Shown: in pieces, positions 35,103-44,538 of the stretch | Layout: the number at the start of each line of letters is the position of its first letter | How positions within the stretch are numbered: the first letter of the stretch is position 1 | Assembly: GCF_963675985.1 (NCBI RefSeq) | Contig: NZ_OY780957.1 | Location: 1,511,501 to 1,575,500, forward strand | Length of the DNA stretch: 64,000 nt | Reading direction: 5' to 3' | From: an uncultured Roseibium sp. | GTDB taxonomy: Bacteria; Pseudomonadota; Alphaproteobacteria; Rhizobiales; Stappiaceae | Notes under the pieces: generated by a model | What the model was told of the DNA's origin: nothing | What the model saw: only the letters and a program-made list of their open reading frames with translations | Database searches by the model: none | Translations under genes and position numbers: made by a program

Positions 35103-36569
35103 ATGTTTGAATCCGCACAGCTGCCCCAGAAAATGAACAAGGAGACGTTTCGAAAGCTGAAGCCGCAGCTTCGCTCCGGACTTCTGTCGGCGCAGCTGGA
35201 GATGATCGAAAAGAAGACATTTTCAACCCTGATCGTCGTGGATGGACTGGATGGCGCCGGCAAGGGCGAGGCGGTCGCGCGGCTTTACGACTGGATGGAT
35301 GCACGCCATCTGGTCTGCAACGCCTATGGCGAACCGCTGGACGATGCGCGCCTGCACCCGCCCTTGTGGCGCTACTGGCGGGGTCTGCCGGCCAAGGGCG
35401 AAACCGCGATCGTTTTCGGCAGCTGGTATCAGAACCCGGTCCGCAAGCGCATTTATGGCGAGATCGACGACAATGAATTCGAGAAGGACCTCGCCCGGAT
35501 CGAGCGGTTCGAGGAAATGCTCGCCAACGAGGATGTCCTGATCCTGAAATTCTGGTTCATTCTACCCAAGAAGGATCAGGAACGGCGTCTGAAGAAGATC
35601 GACAAGAAGAATGCGGCGCGCCATGTCCTGTCCGACTGGGCGGCGTTCAAGAACTACGACAAGGCGGTCGAAGTCGGGGACCGGATCATCCTGGACACCA
35701 GCAAGGGTCATGCACCCTGGTTCGTCATTCCCTCCCAGGATCCCGAATACCGGGATGCGGCGCTGGCCCAGACCGTGGCACGCGAAATGAAGCGCAAGCT
35801 GGCCGATGGCGAACCTCAGAGCATGGCCGCACCGCCGGTCGTTGGCGGATTGAAGCGCAACACCGCCGTTGATGCGATCGACCTGAGCGCGAAACTCGGC
35901 AAATCCGACTACGAAAAGCGTCTGGACAAATATCAGTCCCGCCTGTCCGACATGTCGGACAGCAAGGCATTCTCGGACTTGGGCATGGTGCTCGTCTTCC
36001 AGGGAAACGATGCCGCCGGAAAGGGTGGAGCGATCCGCAGGGTGATCAAACCGCTCGATCCGCGCATTTACAAGGTCCACCCCATTTCGGCGCCGACGGA
36101 CGAGGAAAAGGCGCGGCCCTATCTGTGGCGGTTCTGGCGGCGCCTGCCGCGCCGCGGACAGATCGCGATTTTCGACCGGTCCTGGTACGAGCGCGTCCTG
36201 GTGGAGCGTGTGGAAGGCTATGCCGGTCACGAGGATTGGCTGCGCGCCTACAGCGAAATCAACGATTTCGAGGCGGAACTGACCGAATTCGGCTACGTTG
36301 TCTGCAAGTTCTGGCTCGCCATCAGCGAGGAGGAGCAGCTCGCCCGGTTCAAGGCGCGCGAGGAAACGGAATACAAGCAGCACAAGATCACGGACGATGA
36401 CTGGCGCAACCGGCTGAAGTGGGAGCAGTACGAGGTGGCCGCGGGCGACATGATCGACCGTACGTCGACTCACTATGCGCCCTGGACCATGGTGTCCTCG
36501 GAAGACAAGCGTCACGCGCGCATCGAGGTTCTGAAAACCATCTGCAACCGGCTTGAAGAGGCGCTTTGA
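35103..36569 (+). CDS. pap: Polyphosphate:AMP phosphotransferase (two-domain PPK2)
   Basis: Cytoplasmic enzyme that phosphorylates AMP to ADP using polyphosphate. The 488 residues are two tandem PPK2 domains, each with its own Walker A: GLDGAGKGE in the N-terminal half and GNDAAGKGG in the C-terminal half. Lid-type segments (PLWRYWRGLP, YLWRFWRRLPRRG) and the FDRSWYERVLVERVEG block are present. Two-domain PPK2 proteins are the class II AMP-specific type. ATG 35103 (MFESAQ) is preferred over 35076 because family members begin there and a GAGG stands 9 bp upstream. Transcribed alone, divergent from the DedA-PAP2 gene. Confidence 0.92.
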   Translation: MFESAQLPQKMNKETFRKLKPQLRSGLLSAQLEMIEKKTFSTLIVVDGLDGAGKGEAVARLYDWMDARHLVCNAYGEPLDDARLHPPLWRYWRGLPAKGETAIVFGSWYQNPVRKRIYGEIDDNEFEKDLARIERFEEMLANEDVLILKFWFILPKKDQERRLKKIDKKNAARHVLSDWAAFKNYDKAVEVGDRIILDTSKGHAPWFVIPSQDPEYRDAALAQTVAREMKRKLADGEPQSMAAPPVVGGLKRNTAVDAIDLSAKLGKSDYEKRLDKYQSRLSDMSDSKAFSDLGMVLVFQGNDAAGKGGAIRRVIKPLDPRIYKVHPISAPTDEEKARPYLWRFWRRLPRRGQIAIFDRSWYERVLVERVEGYAGHEDWLRAYSEINDFEAELTEFGYVVCKFWLAISEEEQLARFKAREETEYKQHKITDDDWRNRLKWEQYEVAAGDMIDRTSTHYAPWTMVSSEDKRHARIEVLKTICNRLEEAL

Positions 36570-36593
36570 TACCCGCTCAAGCCGGTCGCGATC

Positions 36594-37772
36594 TCAAAGC
36601 GCGTCCTGCAGATAGCCGATCGCCGCCTGAACGCCGCCCGGCTTGTGCGGGAGGCCGAGCTTTGCCAGACCGAGCTCAATCGCCGACAGGGTGCCGAGCG
36701 TCATAACCCCGTTGCAGTGGCCCATGTGTGCGATCCGGATGCCCTGTCCGCTTAGCGCGCCGATGGTTCCACCGATGGTCACGCCGCAGACATCCTTGGT
36801 GAAGCTGCGCAGGCCGGCCGGATCATGGCCGTTCAGCCGGACGACAGTGACACTGTCGGATCTGTTTTCCGGGGCGCTGATATTGAACTCCAGCGCGCCG
36901 CCTTCCGCCCAGACGGTTACCGCCCGGCGGGTGGCTTCCGCCAGCAATGCGTGTCGCCGCCAGACGTTTTCGAGACCTTCTTCCTCGATCAGCCCCAGCG
37001 CTGCGCGGAAGCCGAAAAGCATGTGTTCCGGCGGCGTGCCACAGTATTTCTGGTAATGCTCGGGACCGTTGCGGAACGTCCAGTCCATGTAATTGGTGCG
37101 CAGGTCCGCGGTTTCGTGCGCCTTCATTGCTTTCGGACCGGCTGCGACAAAGGAAAGCCCCGGCGGGGTCATCAGGCCTTTCTGCGATCCGGTCAAGGCG
37201 ACATCCACCCCCCAGGCGTCCATTTCGAACGGCATGCAGCCGAGCGATGCGATCGTATCGACCATCAGCAGGGCGCCATGGTTGGCGGCATCCATGGCCT
37301 TGCGGATGGCCTTGATGTCGTTCCAGGCGCCCGACGCCGTGTCGACCTGAACCACCAGGACGGCTTTGATCTCGCCTGCCGTGTCCTGCTTCAGACGCGC
37401 TTCGACGGCGGCCGGGTCGACGGCTTTTTTCCAGTCGCCGGCGAGCACTTCCGTGTCGAGACCGGCAATCCCGCCGGCGGCACCCCAGCCAATTGCAAAG
37501 CGGCCGGATTCCAGAACGAGGACCTTGTCGCCGCGGCTCAGGGTGTTCGTAAGTGCCGCATCCCAGGCGCCATGACCGTTCGCAGCATAGATGTAGGTCT
37601 GGTGCTCGGTGCGAAAAAGCGTCTTCAGGCCTTTGAGACAGATATCCGTCGTCTCCAGCAGCGGGCCTTCATAAATATCCACGGCAGGCCGGTGCATGGC
37701 ACGCAGGACTTCGTCCGGCACATTGGTCGGACCCGGAATCATAAGGAATTCCTTGCCGTTTCGCAGAGTCAT
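36594..37772 (-). CDS. Class V aminotransferase, alanine/serine-glyoxylate type
   Basis: Pyridoxal-phosphate enzyme of 392 residues that probably moves an amino group from alanine, serine or another donor to glyoxylate or a similar acceptor. It starts with MIPGPTNVPDEVLRAM, shows TYIYAANGHGAWDAAL, the PLP-phosphate region MVDTIASLGCMPFEMDAWGVD and the Schiff-base lysine in TGSQKGLM near residue 197. Related proteins are serine-glyoxylate aminotransferases and sulfur-metabolism transaminases (Xsc/Tpa pathways use class III instead). The neighbours do not fix the substrate. It converges on pap with 24 bp between the stops. Confidence 0.88.
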   Translation of the reverse strand: MTLRNGKEFLMIPGPTNVPDEVLRAMHRPAVDIYEGPLLETTDICLKGLKTLFRTEHQTYIYAANGHGAWDAALTNTLSRGDKVLVLESGRFAIGWGAAGGIAGLDTEVLAGDWKKAVDPAAVEARLKQDTAGEIKAVLVVQVDTASGAWNDIKAIRKAMDAANHGALLMVDTIASLGCMPFEMDAWGVDVALTGSQKGLMTPPGLSFVAAGPKAMKAHETADLRTNYMDWTFRNGPEHYQKYCGTPPEHMLFGFRAALGLIEEEGLENVWRRHALLAEATRRAVTVWAEGGALEFNISAPENRSDSVTVVRLNGHDPAGLRSFTKDVCGVTIGGTIGALSGQGIRIAHMGHCNGVMTLGTLSAIELGLAKLGLPHKPGGVQAAIGYLQDAL

Positions 37773-37916
37773 GTCAGGGGGATCCTTGGGCGGTGAACAG
37801 AGTGAGGCGGGATTTTATCCGGTTCCGACTATATAAATGGCCATCCATAATCCGCCAATCGGAAAGATGCCCAACCGGAAAGACGCCGAATTGGAAAGGC
37901 GAACAATGCCTGCGGT

Positions 37917-38816
37917 TTATTTTGCCGGATCTGTTTCCAGTCGTTCCAGGCGGTCGGCCAGGAAATCGTAGACCCGGCGCACCCGCCGGCTGACCTTCAG
38001 TTCCCGATGGGCGGTCAGCCAGATCGGCAGTTTCGGGATGTCCGCGTTCTCCAGGATCGGGACCACGGCCGGTTCGGACAATCCGACGGCCTTCAGCACG
38101 AAGCCGATGCCGTATCCTGCCACGGCCATTTGCCAGCAGACCACCTGATTGTCCGAGCGGAACGGGAAAAACCCGCGCCCGACCTTCAGCCCGGCGGCGT
38201 CGAAGCCTTTGATGATGAGATCGCTTCGATCGTAGCCGATAACGTCATGGGAGCGCAGGTCTTCAATCGTTTCGGGCACGCCCCGGGCGTTGAGGTAGCC
38301 GGGGGTCGCGAAGGCTCCGGAGGTCAGGTCGGTGATCTTGCGTGTAATCACATCCGCCTGGGTCGGCCGGTACATGCGCACGGCGATATCCGCTTCCCGC
38401 TGCAGCAGGTTCTCCGTGCGGTCGGAGGCGACGAGTTCGATATCGATTTCCGGTTCCTCGCGGCGCAGGGCGGTCAGGAGTTCGGGCAGGACGTAGGTCG
38501 CCATGATCTCGCTGGCGGTCAGCCGGACGGTTCCGGTGAGTGTCTGAGACCGGCCTTCAGTCGCCAGCCGCAGATCCTCTGCGGCTTCCGCCATCCTGAG
38601 GGCATAATCATAAAGCTCGACACCGGCCTCCGTCAGCTCCAGCCCGCCGGGCGTCCGTTCGAACAGCCTGGTTTCGGTCTGCAGTTCCAGGGTCGAGACA
38701 TGCCGGCTGAGCGTCGGCTGGCTGTTGCCCAGTTTCCGCGCTGCGGCGGTCAGGGAGCCTGTGGCCGCGACGGCAGCAAAGGATTGCAATAAGCTCCAGT
38801 CGAGAGGTGGTTGCAT
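37917..38816 (-). CDS. LysR-family transcriptional regulator
   Basis: A 299-residue LysR protein: winged helix-turn-helix in residues 1-65 (SLTAAARKLGNSQPTLSRHVSTLE) and a two-lobe effector domain from about 90. It is divergent from an NAD-epimerase-like gene, with two ATTCATATT-containing sites in the 110-bp gap, so it very likely controls that gene and itself. The ligand is unknown. Confidence 0.92.
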   Translation of the reverse strand: MQPPLDWSLLQSFAAVAATGSLTAAARKLGNSQPTLSRHVSTLELQTETRLFERTPGGLELTEAGVELYDYALRMAEAAEDLRLATEGRSQTLTGTVRLTASEIMATYVLPELLTALRREEPEIDIELVASDRTENLLQREADIAVRMYRPTQADVITRKITDLTSGAFATPGYLNARGVPETIEDLRSHDVIGYDRSDLIIKGFDAAGLKVGRGFFPFRSDNQVVCWQMAVAGYGIGFVLKAVGLSEPAVVPILENADIPKLPIWLTAHRELKVSRRVRRVYDFLADRLERLETDPAK

Positions 38817-38823
38817 GTAATCT

Positions 38824-38879
38824 ATTCATATTTGAATATCAGGCGTTCAACATTAGCCGATTTTCCTTTGAATATGAAT
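38824..38879. promoter_or_regulatory. Two LysR-type sites in the divergent promoter
   Basis: ATTCATATTTGAAT at 38824-38837 is a palindrome, and its close relative appears inverted at 38866-38879 (CTTTGAATATGAAT). Both share the ATTCATATT core. Two such sites about 42 bp apart, just left of the lysR start and 48 bp from the epimerase start, match the recognition-plus-activation arrangement of LysR tetramers. Confidence 0.6.
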
Positions 38880-38926
38880 GCTGCATATCCCTCGCCATGA
38901 CCTATGCATCAAGGAAGGACAGGATC

Positions 38927-39919
38927 ATGGAGAAAAAAGTCGTCGTTCTGGGGGCAACCGGTCGCTTCGGCCGGGCGGCGATGACAGCGTTCAGGGAGGC
39001 GGGATGGACGGTCCGCGGCTTTTCCCGGTCGATCCCCGAACCGCGCCCGGCAGAGGCACACGAGTGGCTGACCGGCGACGCACATGACCGGGAGAGCGTC
39101 ATCAGGGCCGCAGACGGCTGTGACGTGTTCGTCAACGCGCTCAATCCGCCCTATCCGTTATGGAAGCGCGACCTTTCGGTGTTCACAAGGAACGTGATCG
39201 CCGCGGCCTGGCGGTCGGGCGCGACGGTGATGTTGCCTGGAAACGTCTATAATTACGGCGCGGGCATGCCACCCGTCCTGAGCGAGGAAACGCCTCACAG
39301 GCCGACGACCCACAAGGGACATTTTCGCGAAGAGATGGAACGGAGCTACGCCGGTTGTGGCATCCGCACCATTCTGCTTCGGGCTGGCGATTTCATCGAC
39401 GGACGAAAGACCGGCAACTGGCTGGAAGACTATATTCTTGCGGATTTGCCGAAGGGAAAGATCATGTATCCCGGCCCGCTCGACCGGGTTCATGCCTGGG
39501 CCTATCTGCCGGATATGGCCGCTGCCATGGTGGGGCTGGCCGAAAAACGTGACCAGTTTGCCGATTTCGAGGAATTCGGCTTCCCGGGCTTTGCCCTGAC
39601 AGGCCGCGAGCTGATCGCGGCGGCCGAACAGGCTGTGGGCCGGAGCCTGAAGGTCAAGGGCGTGCCGTGGCCGTTGGTGCGGGTCGCGGGACTTTTCAGC
39701 CCGCTCATGCGCGAGGTCGCGGAGATGGCCTATCTGTGGAAGGTGCCGCACCGGATCGACGGCAGAAAATTGGCCTCGGTCCTGCCGGACTTGCGGCTGA
39801 CGCCATTCGGCGAGGTCATGACCGCTGTTGCGGAAAATCTCACCGGGGGGCACGCACCGGAAAATAATCAACAGCTTAAAATCGCGGGTAATGGAGCATT
39901 GGCGTCCGATTTGTCATAA
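38927..39919 (+). CDS. NAD(P)-dependent epimerase/dehydratase-like protein (atypical SDR)
   Basis: A 330-residue Rossmann-fold protein of the NmrA/atypical short-chain dehydrogenase kind. The nucleotide motif VVVLGATGRFGRAAM is at the N terminus; NALNPPYPLWKRD and NVYNYGAGMPPVLSEETPH are strands typical of extended SDRs. The catalytic YxxxK is not obvious; HKGHFREEMERSY replaces it, so it may bind rather than convert a substrate, or use different chemistry. ATG 38927 follows AAGGAAGGACAGG. Divergent from, and probably controlled by, the LysR gene. Confidence 0.85.
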   Translation: MEKKVVVLGATGRFGRAAMTAFREAGWTVRGFSRSIPEPRPAEAHEWLTGDAHDRESVIRAADGCDVFVNALNPPYPLWKRDLSVFTRNVIAAAWRSGATVMLPGNVYNYGAGMPPVLSEETPHRPTTHKGHFREEMERSYAGCGIRTILLRAGDFIDGRKTGNWLEDYILADLPKGKIMYPGPLDRVHAWAYLPDMAAAMVGLAEKRDQFADFEEFGFPGFALTGRELIAAAEQAVGRSLKVKGVPWPLVRVAGLFSPLMREVAEMAYLWKVPHRIDGRKLASVLPDLRLTPFGEVMTAVAENLTGGHAPENNQQLKIAGNGALASDLS

Positions 39920-40038
39920 CCAAGAAAGCCTGATCTCTCCGATTCCGGCTGGACACCTGTCTCCGTTCAGACGCTTCAAGCTTGCAGCGCACAAATTTTC
40001 GTGGGCGGGTGGCCAATTGTCTTGTTTCCGTAAGGTAA

Positions 40039-40069
40039 GAGACTCACACTGGTGTTCTGTTTGAGTCTC
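40039..40069 (+). other. Stem-loop 18 bp before hutG-like start
   Basis: GAGACTCA at 40039-40046 and TGAGTCTC at 40062-40069 are perfect inverted repeats around 15 bases. It could be a protein-binding palindrome or a leader hairpin for the gene starting at 40088. Confidence 0.4.
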
Positions 40070-40087
40070 CCGTATTGGCGTAAAAGC

Positions 40088-40927
40088 ATGATTCTGGTCG
40101 ATAAAGGCGAAAGTCCTTTGATCCTCTGCCTGCCGCACAGCGGGACGCAGATTCCTCCCGCAATTGAAAACCGGATGAACGCTACGGGTCGGCTGCAGAC
40201 TGATATTTCCTGGCGGCTGGAAACGATTCTCGAGGTGCCTTCGGACCTGGACGCGACCTTGCTGCGGTCCACCGCCTCGCGTTACGTGATCGACGTGGAC
40301 CAGCCTCCCGAGTTGCAACAGGATCCCGAGACCGATCCGTTGAATGCGCTGTGTCCGGTGACCACCCTCGACAACAAACGGATCTACCAGCTCGACGAGG
40401 AACCGGGCCCCACCGAGACGGAGCAACGCGCGCTCCTGTTCTACTACCCGTTTCACGACGCCCTTCGGCGAGAAGTGGAACGGCTGAAAAAGATCCACGA
40501 TACGGTGGTCCTGATCGACTGCCGATCGGTTCGCTCAAAGATCAAGGGCTATATCGACCGGGAACTCGCGGTGATCAATCTGGGCACGGCGGAGCAGACG
40601 GCCTGCCATCCCGATCTGGCCCGGACATTCGCCGCCACGTTCCAGGGCGTGGACGGAATAACCGTGGCCGTCGATGACGTCTTCCGGGGCGGCTATATCA
40701 CCCGGACCTACGGTCTGCCCGATATCGGGGTTCATGCGATGACGCTGGTCATCGCGCAAAGGGCTTACCTGCGCCATGAATCGCCGCCTTTCGAGCCGGA
40801 TCGGACCGAGTCCGCCCGCCTGAAGACGCTTCTTGCCCAGGCGTTGGGCAGGGTCAGCGAATGGGCGGAGGGATTTGAGCCGGATCCGGCAGAGCAGATT
40901 TTCGACGAAGACGCGGAAGTTTCCTGA
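40088..40927 (+). CDS. N-formylglutamate amidohydrolase family protein (HutG-like)
   Basis: A 279-residue zinc-dependent amidohydrolase, usually converting N-formylglutamate to glutamate and formate at the end of histidine degradation. It shows PLILCLPHSGTQIPP, SRYVIDVDQPPE, TVVLIDCRSVRSK and FRGGYITRTYG, the family's conserved blocks with histidine and acidic metal ligands. The rest of a hut pathway is absent here, so it may act on another N-formyl or N-acyl amino acid. ATG 40088 (MILVDKGESP) is chosen over an upstream GTG. Confidence 0.9.
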   Translation: MILVDKGESPLILCLPHSGTQIPPAIENRMNATGRLQTDISWRLETILEVPSDLDATLLRSTASRYVIDVDQPPELQQDPETDPLNALCPVTTLDNKRIYQLDEEPGPTETEQRALLFYYPFHDALRREVERLKKIHDTVVLIDCRSVRSKIKGYIDRELAVINLGTAEQTACHPDLARTFAATFQGVDGITVAVDDVFRGGYITRTYGLPDIGVHAMTLVIAQRAYLRHESPPFEPDRTESARLKTLLAQALGRVSEWAEGFEPDPAEQIFDEDAEVS

Positions 40928-40952
40928 CGGCCCGGACCGCGAATAGCCGGCC

Positions 40953-42134
40953 TCAGACGACGTTGCGCTCGATCAGGGGCCTGTTCTGACCGAACCGCTC
41001 GATGGACAGCGGTGTGAGGTCGAGCGTTTCATAGCGGCCGCAGGCAATCAGTTCGGCCATCCCACGGCCCACCGCGGGCGATTGCTGCAGGCCGTGACCG
41101 GAAAATCCGAGCGCGAGATAAAACCCGTCCAGGTCCGGAACGGCGCCGACGAAGGCGTTGTGGTCGAACAGGTTCATGTCATAGGAGCCCGCCCAGGCGG
41201 CCCCCGGCCTGATCGCCTCGAAGGCCGGGACGCGGGCGGCCAGCGTCGGCCAGATATGCTCCTCGAACAGGGCGTAATCGACGTCGAAATCATCGCAGTC
41301 CGGATCGTTGGCCGCGTCGGGCGCGGAGCCGCAGATATAGCCGGTGCCTTCCGGCCGCACATAGGTGCCGTTCGGATCGATCAGCAGCGGAAACCGGGGA
41401 AGGACATCGCGACATTCGAAGGTGAAGACGCAGCGTTTCCGGCTGTGGATCGGGATGTCGAGCCCGGCCTGGCGGCAGATCTCCGCCCCGCCTGATGCGC
41501 CGGCCGCATTGACGACCGTTGCCACCGACAGGCTGTCGCCGGTCGACAGGTCGATCCGCCAGCCGGAGCCTTCGCGGGTCAGGTCTTCCGCCTTCGCGGC
41601 AATGTAGTCGACGCCGAGTGAGCGGGCCTTCTTGCGAAAGGCCTGCATCAGGCCGTAGCCGTCGAACCAGCCTTCGCCGGAAAGACCGTGGCAGCCGGCG
41701 GCAAGGTCGTCGACGTTAAGCCAGGGAAACTTCGCCTTCAGCCCATCCGTGTCGAACCAGGCGATATCGGCGCCGAGACGGGTCTGCAGGGCATGGTTTT
41801 CGGTCAGAATGTCTTGCTTGTCCGGCGTGGCGAGAAAGAGATAGCCGCCTTCGTTGAGATCGATCGCCGGCCTGTCACCGTTGACCGCGAGCCGGTCGTC
41901 GATCTCGCGTAGGTACTGAATGCCGAACAGGGAGATTTCGATGTTGATGGCGCTGGAGAACTGTTGCCGGATCGAAGCAGCGGAGCGTGCCGAGGCACAA
42001 ATCTGGTAGGACGGATCGGCCTCGATCACAACGATCCGGCCGGAAAAATCATCCCGGCCGGCAAGCTGGCAGGCGATGGAAGAGCCCATCACGGCTCCGC
42101 CGATGATCGCGACGTCTGCAGTCGATTGAGCCAT
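40953..42134 (-). CDS. FAD-dependent oxidoreductase of the DAO family
   Basis: A 393-residue D-amino-acid-oxidase-fold flavoprotein that should oxidise an amino or N-methyl amino acid. The FAD motif VAIIGGAVMGSSIACQL is at residue 8, then the flavin-attachment-region ASARSAASIRQQFS and the GCHGLSGEGWFDGYGLMQAF segment near the middle. Relatives include glycine/sarcosine oxidase-like and DadA-like proteins. It lies 63 bp beyond the gcdH stop on the same strand, but a strong terminator stands between them, so it probably has its own promoter. Confidence 0.88.
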   Translation of the reverse strand: MAQSTADVAIIGGAVMGSSIACQLAGRDDFSGRIVVIEADPSYQICASARSAASIRQQFSSAINIEISLFGIQYLREIDDRLAVNGDRPAIDLNEGGYLFLATPDKQDILTENHALQTRLGADIAWFDTDGLKAKFPWLNVDDLAAGCHGLSGEGWFDGYGLMQAFRKKARSLGVDYIAAKAEDLTREGSGWRIDLSTGDSLSVATVVNAAGASGGAEICRQAGLDIPIHSRKRCVFTFECRDVLPRFPLLIDPNGTYVRPEGTGYICGSAPDAANDPDCDDFDVDYALFEEHIWPTLAARVPAFEAIRPGAAWAGSYDMNLFDHNAFVGAVPDLDGFYLALGFSGHGLQQSPAVGRGMAELIACGRYETLDLTPLSIERFGQNRPLIERNVV

Positions 42135-42146
42135 CCGGCACCGCCA

Positions 42147-42176
42147 GAAAAAGGCCGGAGGCGGGAGCCTCCGGCA
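42147..42176 (-). terminator. Rho-independent terminator of gcdH
   Basis: On the minus strand GCCGGAGGC (42175-42167) and GCCTCCGGC (42162-42154) form a 9-bp perfect stem with a 4-base loop, followed after one C by TTTTT. It lies about 20 bp after the gcdH stop codon. Confidence 0.88.
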
Positions 42177-42196
42177 CGATTGAGAGTGGGCTGCGC

Positions 42197-43414
42197 TTAA
42201 AAGAAAGCCTGCAGTCCGGTCTGTGCCCGGCCGAGGATCAGCGCATGGACGTCATGCGTGCCTTCGTAGGTGTTGACCGTCTCCAGGTTCTGGGCGTGGC
42301 GCATGACGTGGTATTCTTCCTGAATGCCGTTGCCGCCATGCATGTCGCGAGCCTGACGGGCGATGTCGAGCGCCTTGCCGCAGTTGTTGCGCTTGATGAT
42401 GGAAATCATTTCCGGCGCGACCTTGCCGTCGTCGAACAGGCGGCCGACGCGCAGGGTGGCCTGAAGACCGAGTGCGATTTCCGTCTGCATGTCGGCGAGC
42501 TTCTTCTGGAAGAGCTGGGTCTGAGCCAGCGGCCGGCCGAACTGTTCGCGCTCAAGGCCGTACTGACGGGCCCGCATCCAGCAATCTTCCGCAGCGCCCA
42601 TGGCGCCCCAGGCGATGCCGTAGCGGGCGCGGTTGAGGCAGCCGAACGGGCCTTTCAGACCCGAGACGTTCGGCAACAGGGCGTCCTCGGAGACTTCCAC
42701 GTTGTCCATGACGATTTCGCCGGTGATCGAGGCACGCAGAGAGAGCTTGCCGCCGATCTTCGGTGCGGAAAGCCCTTTCATGCCTTTTTCCAGCACGAAG
42801 CCGCGGATCGCGCCGTCATGGGCTTCCGATTTGGCCCAGACCACGAACACATCGGCGATCGGGGAGTTGGAGATCCACATTTTCGAGCCGGTCAGCTTGT
42901 AGCCGCCGTCGATCTTCTCAGCGCGGGTGCGCATGCCGGCCGGATCGGAACCGGCGTCCGGCTCGGTCAGGCCGAAGCAGCCGACCCATTCCCCGGTTGC
43001 CAGCTTCGGCAGGTATTTCTTCCGCTGTTCCTCGCTGCCATAGGCGTAGATCGGGTGCATGACCAGCGACGACTGAACGCTCATCATCGAGCGGTAGCCG
43101 GAATCGACCCGTTCCACCTCACGGGCGACAAGGCCGTAGGACACATAGGAGGCAGCCGCACAGCCGTAGTCTTCCGGCAGGGTGATGCCGAGGAGGCCGA
43201 GTTCGCCCATTTCGTTGAAGATTTCCCGGTCGGTCTTTTCTTCCCGGTAGGCATCGATCACGCGCGGTAGCAGCTTTTCCTGCGCAAAGGCATGCGCGGT
43301 TTCCATGATCAGCACTTCGTCTTCATTCAGCTGACCGCGCATCATGAACGGGTCTTGCCAGTCAAACACGCCGCCGCCCGCCGGGGAGGCTTTTCCTTTT
43401 ACCGGAGCATTCAT
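42197..43414 (-). CDS. gcdH: Glutaryl-CoA dehydrogenase GcdH
   Basis: Oxidises and decarboxylates glutaryl-CoA to crotonyl-CoA, feeding lysine, tryptophan and aromatic breakdown into central metabolism. The 405-residue acyl-CoA dehydrogenase has WVGCFGLTEPDAGSDPAGM in the middle FAD region, the KGLSAPKIGGKLSLRAS substrate segment and catalytic Glu384 in NTYEGTHDVHALILGR. Length matches the family. It is divergent from a LysR regulator (180 bp gap), the common gcdH-gcdR arrangement, and ends in a strong terminator. Confidence 0.95.
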   Translation of the reverse strand: MNAPVKGKASPAGGGVFDWQDPFMMRGQLNEDEVLIMETAHAFAQEKLLPRVIDAYREEKTDREIFNEMGELGLLGITLPEDYGCAAASYVSYGLVAREVERVDSGYRSMMSVQSSLVMHPIYAYGSEEQRKKYLPKLATGEWVGCFGLTEPDAGSDPAGMRTRAEKIDGGYKLTGSKMWISNSPIADVFVVWAKSEAHDGAIRGFVLEKGMKGLSAPKIGGKLSLRASITGEIVMDNVEVSEDALLPNVSGLKGPFGCLNRARYGIAWGAMGAAEDCWMRARQYGLEREQFGRPLAQTQLFQKKLADMQTEIALGLQATLRVGRLFDDGKVAPEMISIIKRNNCGKALDIARQARDMHGGNGIQEEYHVMRHAQNLETVNTYEGTHDVHALILGRAQTGLQAFF

Positions 43415-43594
43415 GGGGTCTCTCCTCCAGCCCGCCTGCCGGGCTTGTTCTGATCACTATACCTGCCGCGATCGCGCGGCGTCTCGTCAAATTCGGCACA
43501 ATCTGCCCCGTGCGGCAATTGCGGAAAAGCGATTTCTCGTCCATTGTTCATGCCAAACTGGAATGAACTGCCTTTCCCGTGGAAGCTGAAGAAC

Positions 43595-44518
43595 ATGAAA
43601 CGCGCCTTTCTGCCGCCGGCCGATGCCCTGATCGCCTTCGAATGCGCCGCGCGCCATTTGAGTTTTACCCGTGCGGCGGAGGAATTGCACCTGACCCAGG
43701 GCGCCGTCTCCAAACAGGTGCGCCATCTGGAGGACCGGCTCGGGGTCGAACTGTTCCGCCGGGTCCGGCAGAGGATCGTTCTGACCGACGCCGGCCGGCT
43801 TTACCTCCACGATATCCGGGGCGCTCTGGAACAGATGACGACGGCGACCCGCCAAGTCATGTCTTATGCGGGCAGCGAGGATGTGCTCAATCTAGCGGTT
43901 TTGCCCACGTTCGGCACCCGCTGGCTCGCGCCGCGCCTGGCGGAGTTCCAGCGGCGCTATCCGAGTGCAGGCCTGAATCTGAGCGTCCGCCTGCAGCCCT
44001 TCGACTTCGATGACGAGCCGTTCGACGGCGCCATTCATCACGGCGATCCGGTCTGGGCCGGGGCGATTGCCGAGCCGCTGTTTCCCGAAGAGGTGGTGCC
44101 GGTCGCATCGCGCGCGTTCCGCGACCGCCATGGCATTCGCAAGCCGGTGGATCTCGTGAATGTACCGCGCCTGCAATTGGCGACGCGACCGTTGGCCTGG
44201 CGGCAGTGGTTCGACATCGCAGGCGTGGAGACAGATACGGCGTTTCAAGGCGCGCGTTTCGAACAATTCGTCATGATCTCCGAAGCGGCCGTGCATCATG
44301 CCGGCGCGGCGCTCATTCCGAAATTCTTCATCGAGGAGGAACTTGCCTCCGGCCGGCTGGTTCGTCTGTTCGACATGCCCATGCCGCAGCAGACCGCCTA
44401 TCATTTTGTCTATCCGGAAAACCGAACCCTGCGCCCGGTTGTTCGGGCGTTCCGCGGCTGGCTGATGGAAGAGGCCCGTGCTGCCCGGGCGGACCGGGAA
44501 GAAATGTTGCCGGGATAA
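43595..44518 (+). CDS. LysR-family regulator (GcvA/GcdR type), probable control of gcdH
   Basis: A 307-residue LysR protein with winged helix at 10-70 (LSFTRAAEELHLTQGAVSKQ) and the GcvA-like effector domain. ATG 43595 is chosen since homology starts at PPADALIAFE; upstream in-frame ATGs extend into the divergent promoter. Position opposite gcdH is the usual one for the glutarate-responsive activator. A dispersed repeat begins 20 bp after its stop codon. Confidence 0.9.
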   Translation: MKRAFLPPADALIAFECAARHLSFTRAAEELHLTQGAVSKQVRHLEDRLGVELFRRVRQRIVLTDAGRLYLHDIRGALEQMTTATRQVMSYAGSEDVLNLAVLPTFGTRWLAPRLAEFQRRYPSAGLNLSVRLQPFDFDDEPFDGAIHHGDPVWAGAIAEPLFPEEVVPVASRAFRDRHGIRKPVDLVNVPRLQLATRPLAWRQWFDIAGVETDTAFQGARFEQFVMISEAAVHHAGAALIPKFFIEEELASGRLVRLFDMPMPQQTAYHFVYPENRTLRPVVRAFRGWLMEEARAARADREEMLPG

Positions 44519-44538
44519 TTCAGAAGGGGTCCCGGGCC

